64,000 bases of DNA from Trichocoleus sp. FACHB-40. Its GTDB lineage: Bacteria; Cyanobacteriota; Cyanobacteriia; Cyanobacteriales; FACHB-T130. The DNA lies in contig NZ_JACJPF010000048.1 in the NCBI RefSeq assembly GCF_014695915.1, positions 1 to 64,000 of the forward strand. The letters are read 5' to 3'. Below, in pieces: positions 47,127 to 57,349 of the stretch. The position numbers and the translations under genes are program-made. Position 1 is the first letter of the stretch; each line of letters opens with the position of its first letter. The notes beneath the pieces were generated by a model. The model ran no database searches and was not told the DNA's origin. It saw nothing but the letters and a program-made list of their open reading frames with translations.

Positions 47127-47576
47127 AAATTTTAGTGGTACTGTAAGAGTAAGAGTCTAGCCTTTCGATAGACGTTTTTTAAATTTAACGAGTTATGTCC
47201 TTTTTTGTATATCTGCCTTAAGGCAGTGTTCAGAAATGGTAAAGCTATGGTATAGGAACTTAGTTTTAGAAATAATTGTGTATTTGGGTGAACTAACATC
47301 AATTGCCCAAAATATTGCAGCGTTTAAATAAAATTTTATTAAAATAAGCTCCTGTGAATGTAATTTGCGGCTACAGAAACTTTCGTCCGCCTGCGCGGAT
47401 TAAAACCTTGAAAGCCTGCGTAAAGCAAGCTTTGTTCGCGTAGCGCCACCATCGGAGGGTAAACGCACTAACGAAAGACTATTTTAGGGTTTACGCACGT
47501 CAACACGCTGTAAGGGCATTGCGATGCCCTTACAACAGAATCAGGCATTCACTAATTAACTGCGTAAGTCCTGTAT
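47127..47576. other. Gap between the amylase and YciI genes, with palindromic repeat
   Basis: 47366-47450 carries GCGGCTACAGAAACTTTCGTCCGCCTGCGCGGA and AGCCTGCGTAAAGCAAGCT, members of the GCGGCTACA repeat family. 47505-47532 is the hairpin TAAGGGCATTGCGATGCCCTTA. I see no gene. Confidence 0.65.
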
Positions 47577-47846
47577 TTAAAAAGCTTGAATCCATTCGCG
47601 GACATCGTATTCTGTCCAAATGCCGTTTTGCCAGTAAGGATCGGCTTCGATTAACTGACGGACAGTGGCTTCGTCTTCGGCTTCGTAGATACCAAAGACT
47701 TTGGTGAGATCCTTAGTAGGGCCAATGGTAATTAAAACACCGGATTCTTTTTGGGCTGCAAGACCATCTAGATGTGCTTGGCGATAAGGCGATCGCTTCT
47801 CTAAAACATCCTCGCAATAACTTCCCCACATCACATATTTAGTCAT
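47577..47846 (-). CDS. YciI-like protein
   Basis: 89 aa, standard length. The conserved His is in YRQAHLDGL and the conserved Asp in EADPYWQNGIW, the family's putative active-site pair. The fold is a dimeric alpha+beta barrel (ferredoxin-like). Function is not settled; some members are dehalogenase- or muconolactone-isomerase-like. It is followed on the same strand side by pheT (upstream in coordinates), 74 bp away across a heptamer repeat, in the order pheT then YciI for transcription. Confidence 0.85.
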   Translation of the reverse strand: MTKYVMWGSYCEDVLEKRSPYRQAHLDGLAAQKESGVLITIGPTKDLTKVFGIYEAEDEATVRQLIEADPYWQNGIWTEYDVREWIQAF

Positions 47847-47898
47847 GGCTAATGGCTAATGGCTAATGGCTAATGGTTAATTGCTAATGGCTAATATA
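47845..47898. repeat. Heptamer tandem repeat (ATGGCTA)
   Basis: ATGGCTA recurs about six times, mostly perfectly, covering the start region of the YciI gene and the spacer to pheT. An inverted copy (ATTAGCCATTAGC) follows at 47903-47915. This is a typical short tandemly repeated repetitive sequence of cyanobacteria. Confidence 0.88.
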
Positions 47899-47920
47899 AA
47901 TAATTAGCCATTAGCAAAAC

Positions 47921-50500
47921 TTAACTTCTCAGACTGACACTAAATTTCTCGACCAGGGCTTCTCGAATTTTTTGATGTACTGGTTCGACATCTTCATCGG
48001 TGAGAGTGCGATCGCTGGCGCGGTAAACTAACCGAAACGCCAAACTTCGCTGTCCCTCTGGGACATTTTGACCGCGATATTCATCAAACAATTCCACCGA
48101 TTCCAGTAAAGCACCGCCAGCAGACGCGATCGCTCGTTTAATTTCCGCTACAGAAATTTTAGTCGAGGCAAATAAAGCCAAATCCCGGTTAGCACCAGGG
48201 AAAGTCGAGAAAGGTTTGAACACAGGTATCAGGTTTTCATCCCGATCCAGGTAGTCTAAGACCACATCCAAATCCATCTCAAAAACGTAGACAGCATCTG
48301 GCAAACCCCGCTGTTGCCTCATCTGGGGATGCAGTTGCCCAAACGTACCCAAACGATCACCCTGCAACCACAAAGAAGCTGTGCGTCCCGGATGCAGGCG
48401 CGGATCGCGTCGGTCTGGTTGATATTCTACAGGCATTCCCAGCCGTGCAAACAAACTTTCCAGCACTCCCTTAGCTTCAAACCAAGTTATCGGTTGTAAT
48501 GCGCCTCCCCGCGTCCAAGTACCTTGAGTGGGGTCGCCGCCGATAATTCCCGCCACCGAGTCAGCTTCTATTAGTCCGTCCTCTTCCCGCCAGAATACCC
48601 GACCAATCTCAAAGGCGTTCAAGGAACCGTTGCCTTGCTCCAAATTGTACTGGAAAGCATTAATTAAGGCAGATACCAACTCAGTTCGCAGCGATGAGTA
48701 TTCTGCGAACATCGGATTAGCGATCGCTACGTCTCGATCGTCCTCTGTCTTCGCCACAGAGTAAGAGTAGTGCATTACTTCTGTCAATCCTGCTCCCCGC
48801 AAAGCTTCCCTCAGCTTGCGCGTCAGCATTTGGTCGGAGGAAAGATACCCAGGTTCAGTTTTATCTGGTAGAGTGTCGCAGAAATTATCGTAGCCGTAAA
48901 GACGGGCGATTTCTTCAATCAAGTCAATTTCCCGCTCTAAGTCTCGGTAACGATAGGGTGGTACTTTCACCATCCAGACTGGGGATTGGGAATTGGGGAT
49001 TGGGGATTGGGAATTGGGGATTGGGGATTGGGAATTGGGAATTGGGGATTGGGGATTGGGACTCCCGTGTCTCCCTTCCCCAGTCCCCAGTCCCTTGTCC
49101 CCAGTCCCCAGTCCCTTGTCCCCAGTCCCCAGCGTTAGTTCACATCCCAGCGCAGTCAAGATCCGCTGCACATCTTCCGGTTGAATTTCACCAGTAGCAT
49201 CTCCCAACTCTACAGGCCCTAGAACCTGGTTTATCCGGTCAAGACGCAGCTCAATCGAACGCATCCAAGCGGAAGGGTCAGGACGAGTATCGGCAACTTC
49301 CTGAGCCACAGGAGTGCCACTAGCGAACTGGGTCAAAAGCGCGATCGCCCTCTGACAAGCCACCCCCAATTCTGCCTGATTCACCCCCCGTTCGTAGCGT
49401 CCAGAGGCTTCCGTCCTTAAATTCTGGTTGCGAGCAGATCGTCGAATTGCTACCGGGTCAAACAAAGCCGCTTCTAAAACTAAATTCTCAGTACCCTGAT
49501 AAACTTCTGTTTCCTCACCGCCCATCACCCCCGCCAAAGCCACAGGCTTGTCATTGGCAGTAATCAGCAGATTTTGGGGTTGCAAGGTGCGAGTTTGTCC
49601 ATCCAGCGTTTTCAGGGATTCTCCGCCATTGGCAAAGCGCACGCCGATAGTCAAGGTGTCGCCCCCTGCAATCTGTTGTAAGCGATCGCGATCGAAAGCG
49701 TGTAGCGGCTGCCCCCATTCCAGCAAAATGTAGTTAGTAATATCCACCACATTGTTAATCGGGCGCACCCCAGCCGCTTGTAATCGCTGCTGCAACCACG
49801 CCGGAGAAGGCGCAATTTTTACCTTTTCAATTACCGTCCCAATATAGGCGGGGCAAGCTTGCCGCTCCGAAATTCGCACACTTAAACCTGCACTTCCCTC
49901 TGGGATAGACACAGAGCTAACTTCTGGTAGTCGGAGAGCCGCACCAGTCAGCGCCGCCACCTCCCGCGCCACGCCCACCATACTCAGAGCATCAGCACGA
50001 TTCGCTGTAGAAGTCAAGTCTAAAATTACATCATCTAAACCGAGAAGCGATCGCACATCGCTACCCAACTGCGGATTCTCCAGCTCAAAAATATGAATCC
50101 CAGCCGATTCCTTCGCCAAACCCAACTCCGCCAAAGAGCAGATCATCCCAGCCGAAGGCACACCTCGGAGTTTAGCCGGTTTAATCTTCAACTCAACAGC
50201 AGGCAGATAAGTCCCCACAGTTGCCACAGGCACATAAATATCAACCCGCGCATTCGATGCCCCGCAGACGATATTCAAAGGAGACGCTGCCCCCACATCC
50301 ACAGTACAGACCCGGAGCTTATCCGCATTCGGGTGGGGTTGAATCTCCACAATTTTCCCCACCACCACCCCATCAGCCCAAGTCCGGCGGTCTTCAATGT
50401 CTTCCACCTCAAACCCAGCCATAGTCAGCGTGTCCGCCAACTGGGTTGGGGTCATCGTCAAATCAACTAATTCTCGCAGCCAGTTGAGAGAGATACGCAT
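47921..50500 (-). CDS. pheT: Phenylalanyl-tRNA synthetase beta subunit
   Basis: 859 aa, longer than the usual 790-810 aa. In order: N-terminal B1 domain with the tRNA-binding OB fold ([27 protein letters not shown]), B3/B4 ([25 protein letters not shown]), B5, catalytic-like core and C-terminal anticodon-binding FDX-ACB domain ([12 protein letters not shown]...). About residues 457-507 are a repeat-encoded insert rich in Gly-Thr-Gly-Asp-Lys and Ser-Pro-Ile-Pro-Asn units, in or beside B5, which accounts for the extra length. The frame is maintained, and the synthetase must tolerate a flexible loop there. Confidence 0.95.
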   Translation of the reverse strand: MRISLNWLRELVDLTMTPTQLADTLTMAGFEVEDIEDRRTWADGVVVGKIVEIQPHPNADKLRVCTVDVGAASPLNIVCGASNARVDIYVPVATVGTYLPAVELKIKPAKLRGVPSAGMICSLAELGLAKESAGIHIFELENPQLGSDVRSLLGLDDVILDLTSTANRADALSMVGVAREVAALTGAALRLPEVSSVSIPEGSAGLSVRISERQACPAYIGTVIEKVKIAPSPAWLQQRLQAAGVRPINNVVDITNYILLEWGQPLHAFDRDRLQQIAGGDTLTIGVRFANGGESLKTLDGQTRTLQPQNLLITANDKPVALAGVMGGEETEVYQGTENLVLEAALFDPVAIRRSARNQNLRTEASGRYERGVNQAELGVACQRAIALLTQFASGTPVAQEVADTRPDPSAWMRSIELRLDRINQVLGPVELGDATGEIQPEDVQRILTALGCELTLGTGDKGLGTGDKGLGTGEGRHGSPNPQSPIPNSQSPIPNSQSPIPNSQSPVWMVKVPPYRYRDLEREIDLIEEIARLYGYDNFCDTLPDKTEPGYLSSDQMLTRKLREALRGAGLTEVMHYSYSVAKTEDDRDVAIANPMFAEYSSLRTELVSALINAFQYNLEQGNGSLNAFEIGRVFWREEDGLIEADSVAGIIGGDPTQGTWTRGGALQPITWFEAKGVLESLFARLGMPVEYQPDRRDPRLHPGRTASLWLQGDRLGTFGQLHPQMRQQRGLPDAVYVFEMDLDVVLDYLDRDENLIPVFKPFSTFPGANRDLALFASTKISVAEIKRAIASAGGALLESVELFDEYRGQNVPEGQRSLAFRLVYRASDRTLTDEDVEPVHQKIREALVEKFSVSLRS
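48979..49131. repeat. Heptamer repeat array inside the pheT coding sequence
   Basis: Alternating GGGGATT/GGGAATT heptamers (about thirteen) run to 49059. After a short unique stretch comes a set of CCCCAGTCCC / CCCTTGTCC units to 49131. The total is 153 bp, exactly 51 codons, and no stop arises in the pheT frame. The same heptamers occur between genes at 58575-58710. Confidence 0.93.
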
Positions 50501-50904
50501 TTACTCTATGTTTTTACCTAGTTCACCCCGATCATTTTACCGCTCAACCCTATAACTACCCTCATTACCTTATCTTGATTAAGTTTGAAGGGTAAAACCA
50601 TTCACCTAAGACTGCTTCCGGATGTGCTATCAAAGAAATGGAAACAGTTCTTGTTGCCATGCACCCTAACCTTTATTAGCCCGTTGGTTTGATTACATTT
50701 TTATACCTCCTCTTCTGCAATGATGGAAAAACATCCTGAAATTTGCAGCTACCCCCGCTTAGCAAATTCTTTATAGGAAGATAAACCATCTTCAGGCACT
50801 CTTTAAAGAATTGTCCGTATAATCAACATTCTTATTGTCCTTTAATGCCTGGATAATTTAAGTTAGGGTAGCAATATCCGGTTGCAGCATCCCGGTGAGT
50901 CTGA
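50501..50904. other. Gap between pheT and the kinase gene (divergent)
   Basis: 404 bp presumably holding both divergent promoters. I found no hairpin, RNA or small gene that I could defend. Confidence 0.45.
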
Positions 50905-52524
50905 ATGAGCTACTGCCTTAATCCCGCTTGTCCTAGTCCTCAAAACATCAAACACGCCGAAATCTGTCGGGCGTGTGGTTCCAAACTCCTGCTGAGAAAG
51001 CGCTATCGAGTGCTGGACGCCTTAGGGCAAGGAGGTTTTGGAGCTACCTTCTTAGCTCATGATGAGTCTCTGCCTGGTGAGCCAAGTTGCGTCATCAAGC
51101 AACTGAGACCAGCAACTACCGTAGCCCAAGTCTTACAAATGGCACGCGAGCTATTTGAAAGAGAGGCACGAACCCTGGGAAAGATTGGCAATCATCCCCA
51201 GGTACCTCGCCTATTGGACTACTTTGAAGACAATCAGCAGTTTTATCTGGTACAGGAGTATATTAGCGGCTTAACTCTACAGCAGGAAGTGAAAGGATCT
51301 GGCCCCTTGAGCGAAGCTGGGGTCAAGCAATTCTTGAGCGAAATCCTGCCTGTGATGCAATATATCCATAGCCAGCAGGTAATTCACCGAGACATCAAAC
51401 CAGCTAACTTGATTCGCCGCGAACAAGACCGCAAACTGGTTCTGATTGACTTTGGAGCGGTGAAAAACCAAGTCAACCAGGCAGCAAGCAGTTCTGAGCA
51501 AACAGCTTTAACAGCTTACGCAATTGGCACACCTGGATTTGCGCCACCAGAACAGATGGCGATGCGCCCAGTTTATGCCAGCGATTTGTATGCTTTGGGT
51601 GTCACCTGCATTTATCTGCTGACCGGAAAATCGCCAAAAGACTTAGACTACAATCCGACAACGGGCGAAATGCTCTGGCAAAAGCACGTTCATATCAGCC
51701 CTCATTTCACCGACGTCCTCAAGAAAATGCTGGAGGTTTCAGTTCGTCATCGCTATCAGTCTTCCGAAGAAGTCTTGAGAGCGCTTGACCTTGAACCTTA
51801 TCTTGACACTTTGGCTCAAGGCTTGACAACAGGTAAAGCTACCCCGCAGCGACAACCAGGCGGCCGCTTCAACACCGGAGATTTAAGCTCTCCGACTTAC
51901 TCCTCATCCCCTTCGGCTGGTACGTCAACCTCAGAACGTCTGGCTATGGCAATTAAAGCGCGTCGAGCCAGGTTAGAAGCGAATGACCAGCAAACGGGGG
52001 GCGGTATTCATAGTCGGGCTTTGCCTGGTAATGGTTATACAACTACGCTGAAAAACAGCGATGCTACTGGTGGTTCTAAGGCAAAACTTCCGGCGAAGCT
52101 GGATGCAGTCAGCGTACTAAATTACTACACAAAAGGTAGAAGAGACTTTGCTTCGCAAGATTTGAGCTTGCTTAATCTTCAGCGGGTCAATCTATCGGGA
52201 GCGATTTTTCATCAGGCAAAGTTGAATAAAACCAACCTTCAGGGAGCTGACCTGTCTAATGCTGATTTTGGTAGGGCGAGTTTAACTGGGGCAATTCTGA
52301 AGGAGGCAAATTTAGGCAGGGCTTACTTTAGCACTGCTAATTTGGAAGGAGCTGACCTGCGTGGCGCAGATTTGAGCTTTGCTTATCTCAACCATGCTAA
52401 TCTCCGAGGGGCAAATCTATGCGGTGCTAATCTCACCGGGGCAAAAATTACCGAGGAGCAGCTGGCGCAGGCGAAGACGAATTGGGCAACAGTGCTACCG
52501 AGTGGGAAACGAGGGTTTTGGTAA
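50905..52524 (+). CDS. spkB: SpkB-like Ser/Thr protein kinase with Cys motif and pentapeptide repeats
   Basis: 539 aa. An N-terminal Cys motif, C4-x4-C9-x11-C21-x2-C24, probably binds zinc. The kinase domain (about 33-300) has GQGGFGATF (41-49), catalytic Lys65, HRDIKPAN (Asp163) and DFG at 182-184, so it should be active. An unstructured Ser/Gly/Thr linker (about 305-400) leads to pentapeptide repeats (about 418-525; A[DN]LXX units such as ANLQGADLSNADFG). This is the architecture I recall for SpkB of Synechocystis, linked to oxidative stress response. No membrane segment is visible. Confidence 0.87.
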   Translation: MSYCLNPACPSPQNIKHAEICRACGSKLLLRKRYRVLDALGQGGFGATFLAHDESLPGEPSCVIKQLRPATTVAQVLQMARELFEREARTLGKIGNHPQVPRLLDYFEDNQQFYLVQEYISGLTLQQEVKGSGPLSEAGVKQFLSEILPVMQYIHSQQVIHRDIKPANLIRREQDRKLVLIDFGAVKNQVNQAASSSEQTALTAYAIGTPGFAPPEQMAMRPVYASDLYALGVTCIYLLTGKSPKDLDYNPTTGEMLWQKHVHISPHFTDVLKKMLEVSVRHRYQSSEEVLRALDLEPYLDTLAQGLTTGKATPQRQPGGRFNTGDLSSPTYSSSPSAGTSTSERLAMAIKARRARLEANDQQTGGGIHSRALPGNGYTTTLKNSDATGGSKAKLPAKLDAVSVLNYYTKGRRDFASQDLSLLNLQRVNLSGAIFHQAKLNKTNLQGADLSNADFGRASLTGAILKEANLGRAYFSTANLEGADLRGADLSFAYLNHANLRGANLCGANLTGAKITEEQLAQAKTNWATVLPSGKRGFW

Positions 52525-52602
52525 ACTGATATTTTGCACTATTCGCAATAAGCTGGAGGCGACCGCCTCCTGACTGCTCAAATAAAGTTACACAATGTCA
52601 GT

Positions 52603-53847
52603 TTAGTTAATTTGTAAAACTTGCACTGGCTCTCCAGCTTTTATGGAAGCTTGACCTACTCTTAGAACTGCAAGACCGTTGGTTTGAGCTAGGTTAATTA
52701 AATTACCAGAACTGTGGCTACCACCTGCTTTCTGGAATTCGTAGGCACCGTTTACTAAATGTAGTTTGCCCCAAAGGTAGGTTTCTCGCTTGCCGTCTGA
52801 ATGCAAGTCCTGACGCGATCGCGCTTCCATAAATACAGGTTCCCATCCTGCGGCTAAACCTGCAAGTTTCTTGATGGCAGGTTGTACAAACCGCCAAAAA
52901 CTCACCAAAGATGACACGGGATTTCCCGGTAAACCAAAGTACAAAATCGGATGTTGGTTATTAGAAAACGTCGCGACAGTTAACGGTTTACCAGGTTTAA
53001 CTGCAACAGCACGAAGATGAATCTCTGCACCCAGTTGAGCGAGAATTTCATCCACATAATCATAATCGCCCACCGATACACCGCCGGAAGATAGTACCAT
53101 GTCAGCACTAGAGACAGCTTGGGCGATCGCATCCTTAAGAACTTCTGGCTCATCCGGTACAATTCCCAGCATCAGCGGTTCTCCGCCACTCTGCGCTACC
53201 AAAGCAGCCAAGGCATACTGATTTGAGTCTACAATTTGACCGGGTTTCAGGGGTTGGTCTGGTGTCACCAACTCGTCACCAGTGGACAAAATTGCCACAC
53301 GAGGGCGCCGGAAAACTGGCAACTCAGAACATTGAGCAGCTGCTAGAATAGCGATTTCTGGAGCGTTGAGAATTATTCCCGCTGTTAAAAGCGGCGTTCC
53401 CGCCTGGTAAAAAGATGCGCGATGACGCACAAAAGCTTGCGGTTCTGGGGAAGCTAAAATAAAGACTCGGTTTTCCTCTCGCCGTGTCACTTCCTGCATT
53501 ACCACTGTATCAGCACCGTCAGGCATAACCGCCCCGGTCAAAATTCGGGCAGCTTGTCTGGGTTCGAGCGATCGCTGTGGTTGATATCCAGCCGGAATTT
53601 CCTCTACAATTTCCAGCAAGGCTGGCTGTTCGGCGCTACAACCAGCGACATCAGCATATCGCACCGCATACCCATCCATCGCCGAATTGTCCCAGTGGGG
53701 AAAATCCAACTCGCTCGTTACCGCCGCCGCTAAAATGCGACCATTAGCAGCTAATAAATCTACAACCTCAGTATCCATCTCTCTATCCAGAGGTTGCACT
53801 AAATGGAAAATTATTGTCTCTGCTTGTTTAACCGACAGCATTGCCAT
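52603..53847 (-). CDS. moeA: Molybdopterin molybdenumtransferase
   Basis: 414 aa, normal length. It inserts molybdate into adenylated molybdopterin. Motifs: FPHWDNSAMDGYAVR in the N-terminal domain, RILTGAVMPDGADTVVMQE, the MoCF-like core LSTGDELV and LSSGGVSVGDYDYV, and the product-side PLTVATF...FGLPGNPVSS. All are intact. It would serve Mo enzymes such as nitrate reductase, none of which is adjacent. It is convergent with the kinase gene and divergent from the RDD gene. Confidence 0.94.
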   Translation of the reverse strand: MAMLSVKQAETIIFHLVQPLDREMDTEVVDLLAANGRILAAAVTSELDFPHWDNSAMDGYAVRYADVAGCSAEQPALLEIVEEIPAGYQPQRSLEPRQAARILTGAVMPDGADTVVMQEVTRREENRVFILASPEPQAFVRHRASFYQAGTPLLTAGIILNAPEIAILAAAQCSELPVFRRPRVAILSTGDELVTPDQPLKPGQIVDSNQYALAALVAQSGGEPLMLGIVPDEPEVLKDAIAQAVSSADMVLSSGGVSVGDYDYVDEILAQLGAEIHLRAVAVKPGKPLTVATFSNNQHPILYFGLPGNPVSSLVSFWRFVQPAIKKLAGLAAGWEPVFMEARSRQDLHSDGKRETYLWGKLHLVNGAYEFQKAGGSHSSGNLINLAQTNGLAVLRVGQASIKAGEPVQVLQIN

Positions 53848-53952
53848 AATGGATTAGTTGTCTAGGAAGCACAACGGACAAAAGCTTAATATAGAAATAG
53901 CCAGCATGAACTGCTTGCTTTGTCCCCTTCTCAGCAGTCAGCACTTCTTTTC

Positions 53953-54498
53953 ATGCCAAACGAACTAGCCACCAGCCGATTACCCAAAGTTCCGATTGAG
54001 CGACGGTGTGCTGCCTACGCGATTGATTTTGTGGCTATTTGGCTGATTAGTTTGCCCTTCGGCGGAAACACTCCCGGCCTAGTCCCGATCGCACAGATAG
54101 TAGTTTTTATTGTGGCATGGTTGGGTCTGCGGGTGCTTCTGCCAGCCAAAAATAAAGGGCAGAGTTTGGGACGTTGGGCAATGGATATGAAAGTTCTCGA
54201 CCCCAAATTCCGTAAGACACCCGGACTTTTTGAGCTAACCAAGCGGGAAGGCATTCTGGGACTTGCTAGTCTTTTGGCTATGATTGGACTGAGCATTGGC
54301 GTAACTAACGGACTATCTTTGCTGCTCTTGGTTACTCCCCTAGCAGTCGATTTTGGGGTGGCTGTTGCTGATGCCGAGTGGCAACAGGCATTCCATGACC
54401 GGGTAGCGCGAACCTGCATAGTGCAGACACGTCGAGGTTTCTCACTAGATATCCGACTAAAAAAAATAGTTGCTAAAGTGACGAATCGTATGAAATAA
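53953..54498 (+). CDS. RDD family membrane protein
   Basis: 181 aa from the ATG at 53953; a TTG at 53920 would add 11 residues. The RDD pattern is the Arg of VPIERRCAAYAIDFVAIWLISLPF with Asp in the first helix, and the later GQSLGRWAMDMKVLD loop. Three or so hydrophobic helices are seen, then a basic C-terminal tail. The family is of unknown function; some have been proposed as Na+/H+ or small-molecule transporters. It precedes rpmG by 53 bp on the same strand but is probably unrelated to ribosome function. Confidence 0.8.
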   Translation: MPNELATSRLPKVPIERRCAAYAIDFVAIWLISLPFGGNTPGLVPIAQIVVFIVAWLGLRVLLPAKNKGQSLGRWAMDMKVLDPKFRKTPGLFELTKREGILGLASLLAMIGLSIGVTNGLSLLLLVTPLAVDFGVAVADAEWQQAFHDRVARTCIVQTRRGFSLDIRLKKIVAKVTNRMK

Positions 54499-54551
54499 TA
54501 GTAATTTGTGGTTAAATTTGTTCAAACTCTGGATCTTGTAGAAATAGCATT

Positions 54552-54746
54552 ATGGCAAGTAAGAAGGGGGTTCGACTGATTGTGACGTTGGAATGCACCG
54601 AGTGTCGCACAAACCAAGCGAAGCGATCGCCAGGTGTTTCCCGCTACACAACCACGAAGAACCGCCGTAACACCACGGCAAGACTGGAACTGAAGAAGTT
54701 CTGCACCCACTGCAACACACACACGATTCACAAGGAAATCAAGTAA
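54552..54746 (+). CDS. rpmG: Ribosomal protein bL33
   Basis: 64 aa. It opens [19 protein letters not shown] and ends [17 protein letters not shown], with the two CxxC pairs of the zinc-type (C+) L33. Length and basic composition are as expected for cyanobacteria. rpsR follows 64 bp downstream, the conserved rpmG-rpsR order of cyanobacteria and plastids. Confidence 0.97.
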   Translation: MASKKGVRLIVTLECTECRTNQAKRSPGVSRYTTTKNRRNTTARLELKKFCTHCNTHTIHKEIK

Positions 54747-54810
54747 TCCTTGGCTAATCGGAAGAAAACAATCCTTGATTTCAACTGACCACTAACAAAT
54801 AAAATTACCG

Positions 54811-55026
54811 ATGACTTACTTCCGTCGCCGCCTTTCCCCCATTAAACCTGACGATCCAATTGACTACAAAGATGTCGAACTGTTGCGGAAATTTATCACC
54901 GAACGGGGTAAAATTCTGCCACGTCGCATTACAGGTCTAACGTCAAAGCAACAAAGAGACCTGACTGTGGCTATCAAACGCGCTCGCATTCTAGCTTTGT
55001 TACCTTTTATCAACGCCGAAGGGTAA
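54811..55026 (+). CDS. rpsR: Ribosomal protein bS18
   Basis: 71 aa, typical. Motifs: [52 protein letters not shown]. It binds 16S rRNA with S6 in the 30S platform. Cotranscribed with rpmG and probably with the downstream RNase gene, as is usual for cyanobacteria. Confidence 0.97.
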   Translation: MTYFRRRLSPIKPDDPIDYKDVELLRKFITERGKILPRRITGLTSKQQRDLTVAIKRARILALLPFINAEG

Positions 55027-55039
55027 ATAAATTTAGGAT

Positions 55040-55142
55040 ACAAGGATTTTGGATTTTGGATTGAATGAATCTAAAATCATCGGAGGCGGAGAAACTGCTT
55101 CGCCCCCACAAAATCTAAAATCGCTACGCCGCTAAAATCGAA
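55040..55142. repeat. Short tandem repeats (GATTTTG / AAAATC type) with hairpin
   Basis: GGATTTTGGATTTTGGATT and the inverted AAAATCTAAAATC units flank GGAGGCGGAGAAACTGCTTCGCCCCC. This is repeat DNA between rpsR and the RNase gene, and a hairpin could weaken readthrough. Confidence 0.65.
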
Positions 55143-55186
55143 GATAGGCTGTCCGATGAACGATTACAGGGTAAGCCAAAAAACTT

Positions 55187-57247
55187 GTGGAGAAGGGAAC
55201 GTTAATAGAGTTTAGGCTGCATGGAGAGCGGCGTCTTGCTGTCACAGAACGTCCAGAGGGGAAAACGCACTGGATTGTGGTAGACGACAAAAATCAATCC
55301 CACACCATCCATCCCCGACAAATTACCTATGAGGTGGCAGGTCAAAGCTATAAGCCTGCACAGATTTCCAGTTTCCTGCAAGAGGTGCAGCGCTATCTAG
55401 ACCCAACAAGTATAGAAGTAGCATGGGAACTGTTGGTAGAGGATGGGACGACCGTTACTCCAATGGAAATGGCATCAGTGCTGTTTTCCGACCAAAGTCC
55501 GCCACTGGTGTACGCGGCTCACTGTTTGCTGTCTGAAGATAAACTGTATTTCAAGCAAAAGGGCGATCGCTATGAGCCTCGGAGCGCAACTCAAGTAGCC
55601 GACCTAAAGCATCAAGTAGAAGTCGAGCAAGAGCGGCGCACCTCGCGGCAAGAATTTATGGCACGCTTAACGAAAGCGATCGCAGGCGAGCAGGTGGAGT
55701 GGGATCGCCGCGATCGCCAACGCCTAGAAGCAATAGAAAAGTATGCCGCAGTGCTAGCAGATATGCTTCGTGCTGGCTTAAATCAAGAATCTCTGAACCG
55801 CGCCTATCCCCCGCCAGCCCCCGTTCTAGAAACCATGAACGATCTAGGACGACCCGGAACTCCTCAAGCTGCTTTTCAACTGCTGGTAGATTTGGGATTG
55901 TGGAGTCCGCACGAAAACCTGTATGTGCGGCGCAGTCAGATCCCAGTTCACTTTTCCGATAAGGTGTTAGACGTGGCGAAGCAATATGCTAAAGAAACGC
56001 CGAGCGATCTGGAAGACAACCGACTGGATCTGACTCATTTGAAGGTTTATACGATTGATGATGAAAGTACCAAAGAAATAGACGACGGTTTGAGTGTTGA
56101 ATACCTCGAAGATGGTCGTCAAAAGCTTTGGATACACATCGCAGACCCCTCGCGTTTGGTTTCTCCAGGCGACGAATTAGATTTGGAAGCCAGGCGGCGC
56201 ACCACTACGGTGTATTTACCGACGGGGATGATTCCGATGTTCCCGCCGGAACTGGCAACTGGGCCAATGAGTTTGGTTCAGGGAAAAATTTGTAGTGCGC
56301 TCTCGTTTGGGGTGATTTTGGATGAAGTCGGTGCAGTACAAGAATATGGCATCCAAGCCAGTATAATCAAGCCGACTTATCGCCTGACTTATGAAGACGT
56401 GGATGAGATGCTGCAACTGGGTATCCAGGGAGAACCGGAGATAGCAGCGATCGCTAAGTGGGCTAAACTGCGCCAGTTATGGCGACAGTCTCAAGGGGCG
56501 ATTAACATCCATATGCCAGAGGCGATGATTAAAGTTAATGGTGACGAAATCACCATTGACATTCTGGAAGACTCCCCAGCACGGCAACTCGTGGCAGAGA
56601 TGATGATTCTCACCGGGGAAGTTGCAGCTAAGTACGCCAAGGCTCACGATATTCCCCTGCCTTTCCGGAGTCAACCCCAACCGGAACTTCCCTCAGAAGA
56701 GGAATTGTTGCAACTGCCAGCAGGCCCAGTCCGGTATTGTGCCATGCGCGGGCGTATGCCTCGCAGTGAAATGAGTACCACGCCAGGAAGACACGCAGGT
56801 TTGGGATTGGAAACCTACACTCAGGTGACATCGCCAATTCGCCGCTACAGCGACTTGCTGGCTCACTTCCAGCTTAAGGCACACCTGCGCGGCGAACCAA
56901 CCCCATTTTCAGCCCAAGAGTTGCAAGAAGTCATGCTGGGTATCGGCACTGCGGCCCAAGAAGCAAGATTAGTGGAACGCCAGACAAATCGTTATTGGGG
57001 TCTGGAGTATCTGCGCCGTCACGCCGATCAGGTTTGGCAGGCGTTGATGTTGCGCTGGCTGCGAGAAGACGACAGGTTGGGATTAATTTTGTTAGAGGAT
57101 TTGGGCTTAGAGTTGGCAATGCGTTTCACCAAGTCGGTGAAATTGGGCGATCGCTTGTCCGTTAGTGTCAGCCACTCCGATCCTCGGCAAGATGTGATCC
57201 AGTTTCGGCAGTTGGTAGATCAAGAAGTTCAGCCAGCTGCAACTTAA
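55187..57247 (+). CDS. RNase II/R family 3'-5' exoribonuclease
   Basis: 686 aa, GTG start. The RNB catalytic domain starts near residue 270 with KVYTIDDESTKEIDDGLSVEYL, where the clustered Asp residues bind the catalytic metals. It continues with WIHIADPSRLVSPGDELD, LPTGMIPMFPPELA and the YTQVTSPIRRYSDLLAHFQL motif. The N-terminal region is long and helical and has no clear cold-shock pair. This matches the shorter cyanobacterial/plastid RNR1-like enzymes. It probably trims rRNA and mRNA. The position behind rpmG-rpsR is conserved. Confidence 0.92.
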   Translation: MEKGTLIEFRLHGERRLAVTERPEGKTHWIVVDDKNQSHTIHPRQITYEVAGQSYKPAQISSFLQEVQRYLDPTSIEVAWELLVEDGTTVTPMEMASVLFSDQSPPLVYAAHCLLSEDKLYFKQKGDRYEPRSATQVADLKHQVEVEQERRTSRQEFMARLTKAIAGEQVEWDRRDRQRLEAIEKYAAVLADMLRAGLNQESLNRAYPPPAPVLETMNDLGRPGTPQAAFQLLVDLGLWSPHENLYVRRSQIPVHFSDKVLDVAKQYAKETPSDLEDNRLDLTHLKVYTIDDESTKEIDDGLSVEYLEDGRQKLWIHIADPSRLVSPGDELDLEARRRTTTVYLPTGMIPMFPPELATGPMSLVQGKICSALSFGVILDEVGAVQEYGIQASIIKPTYRLTYEDVDEMLQLGIQGEPEIAAIAKWAKLRQLWRQSQGAINIHMPEAMIKVNGDEITIDILEDSPARQLVAEMMILTGEVAAKYAKAHDIPLPFRSQPQPELPSEEELLQLPAGPVRYCAMRGRMPRSEMSTTPGRHAGLGLETYTQVTSPIRRYSDLLAHFQLKAHLRGEPTPFSAQELQEVMLGIGTAAQEARLVERQTNRYWGLEYLRRHADQVWQALMLRWLREDDRLGLILLEDLGLELAMRFTKSVKLGDRLSVSVSHSDPRQDVIQFRQLVDQEVQPAAT

Positions 57248-57349
57248 AATAGTTCTGAATGTTGATTCAGGAGTAACGAGGAACTAATTAATAACTCAAA
57301 ACTTCTATTCAACACTCAGTTCTTTTTAGTTGGGCGAGAAGATCAAGCT

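Noticed and set aside
48958-49197. Plus-strand frames rich in GLGIGNWG
   Set aside because: They are translations of the heptamer array on the strand opposite pheT.
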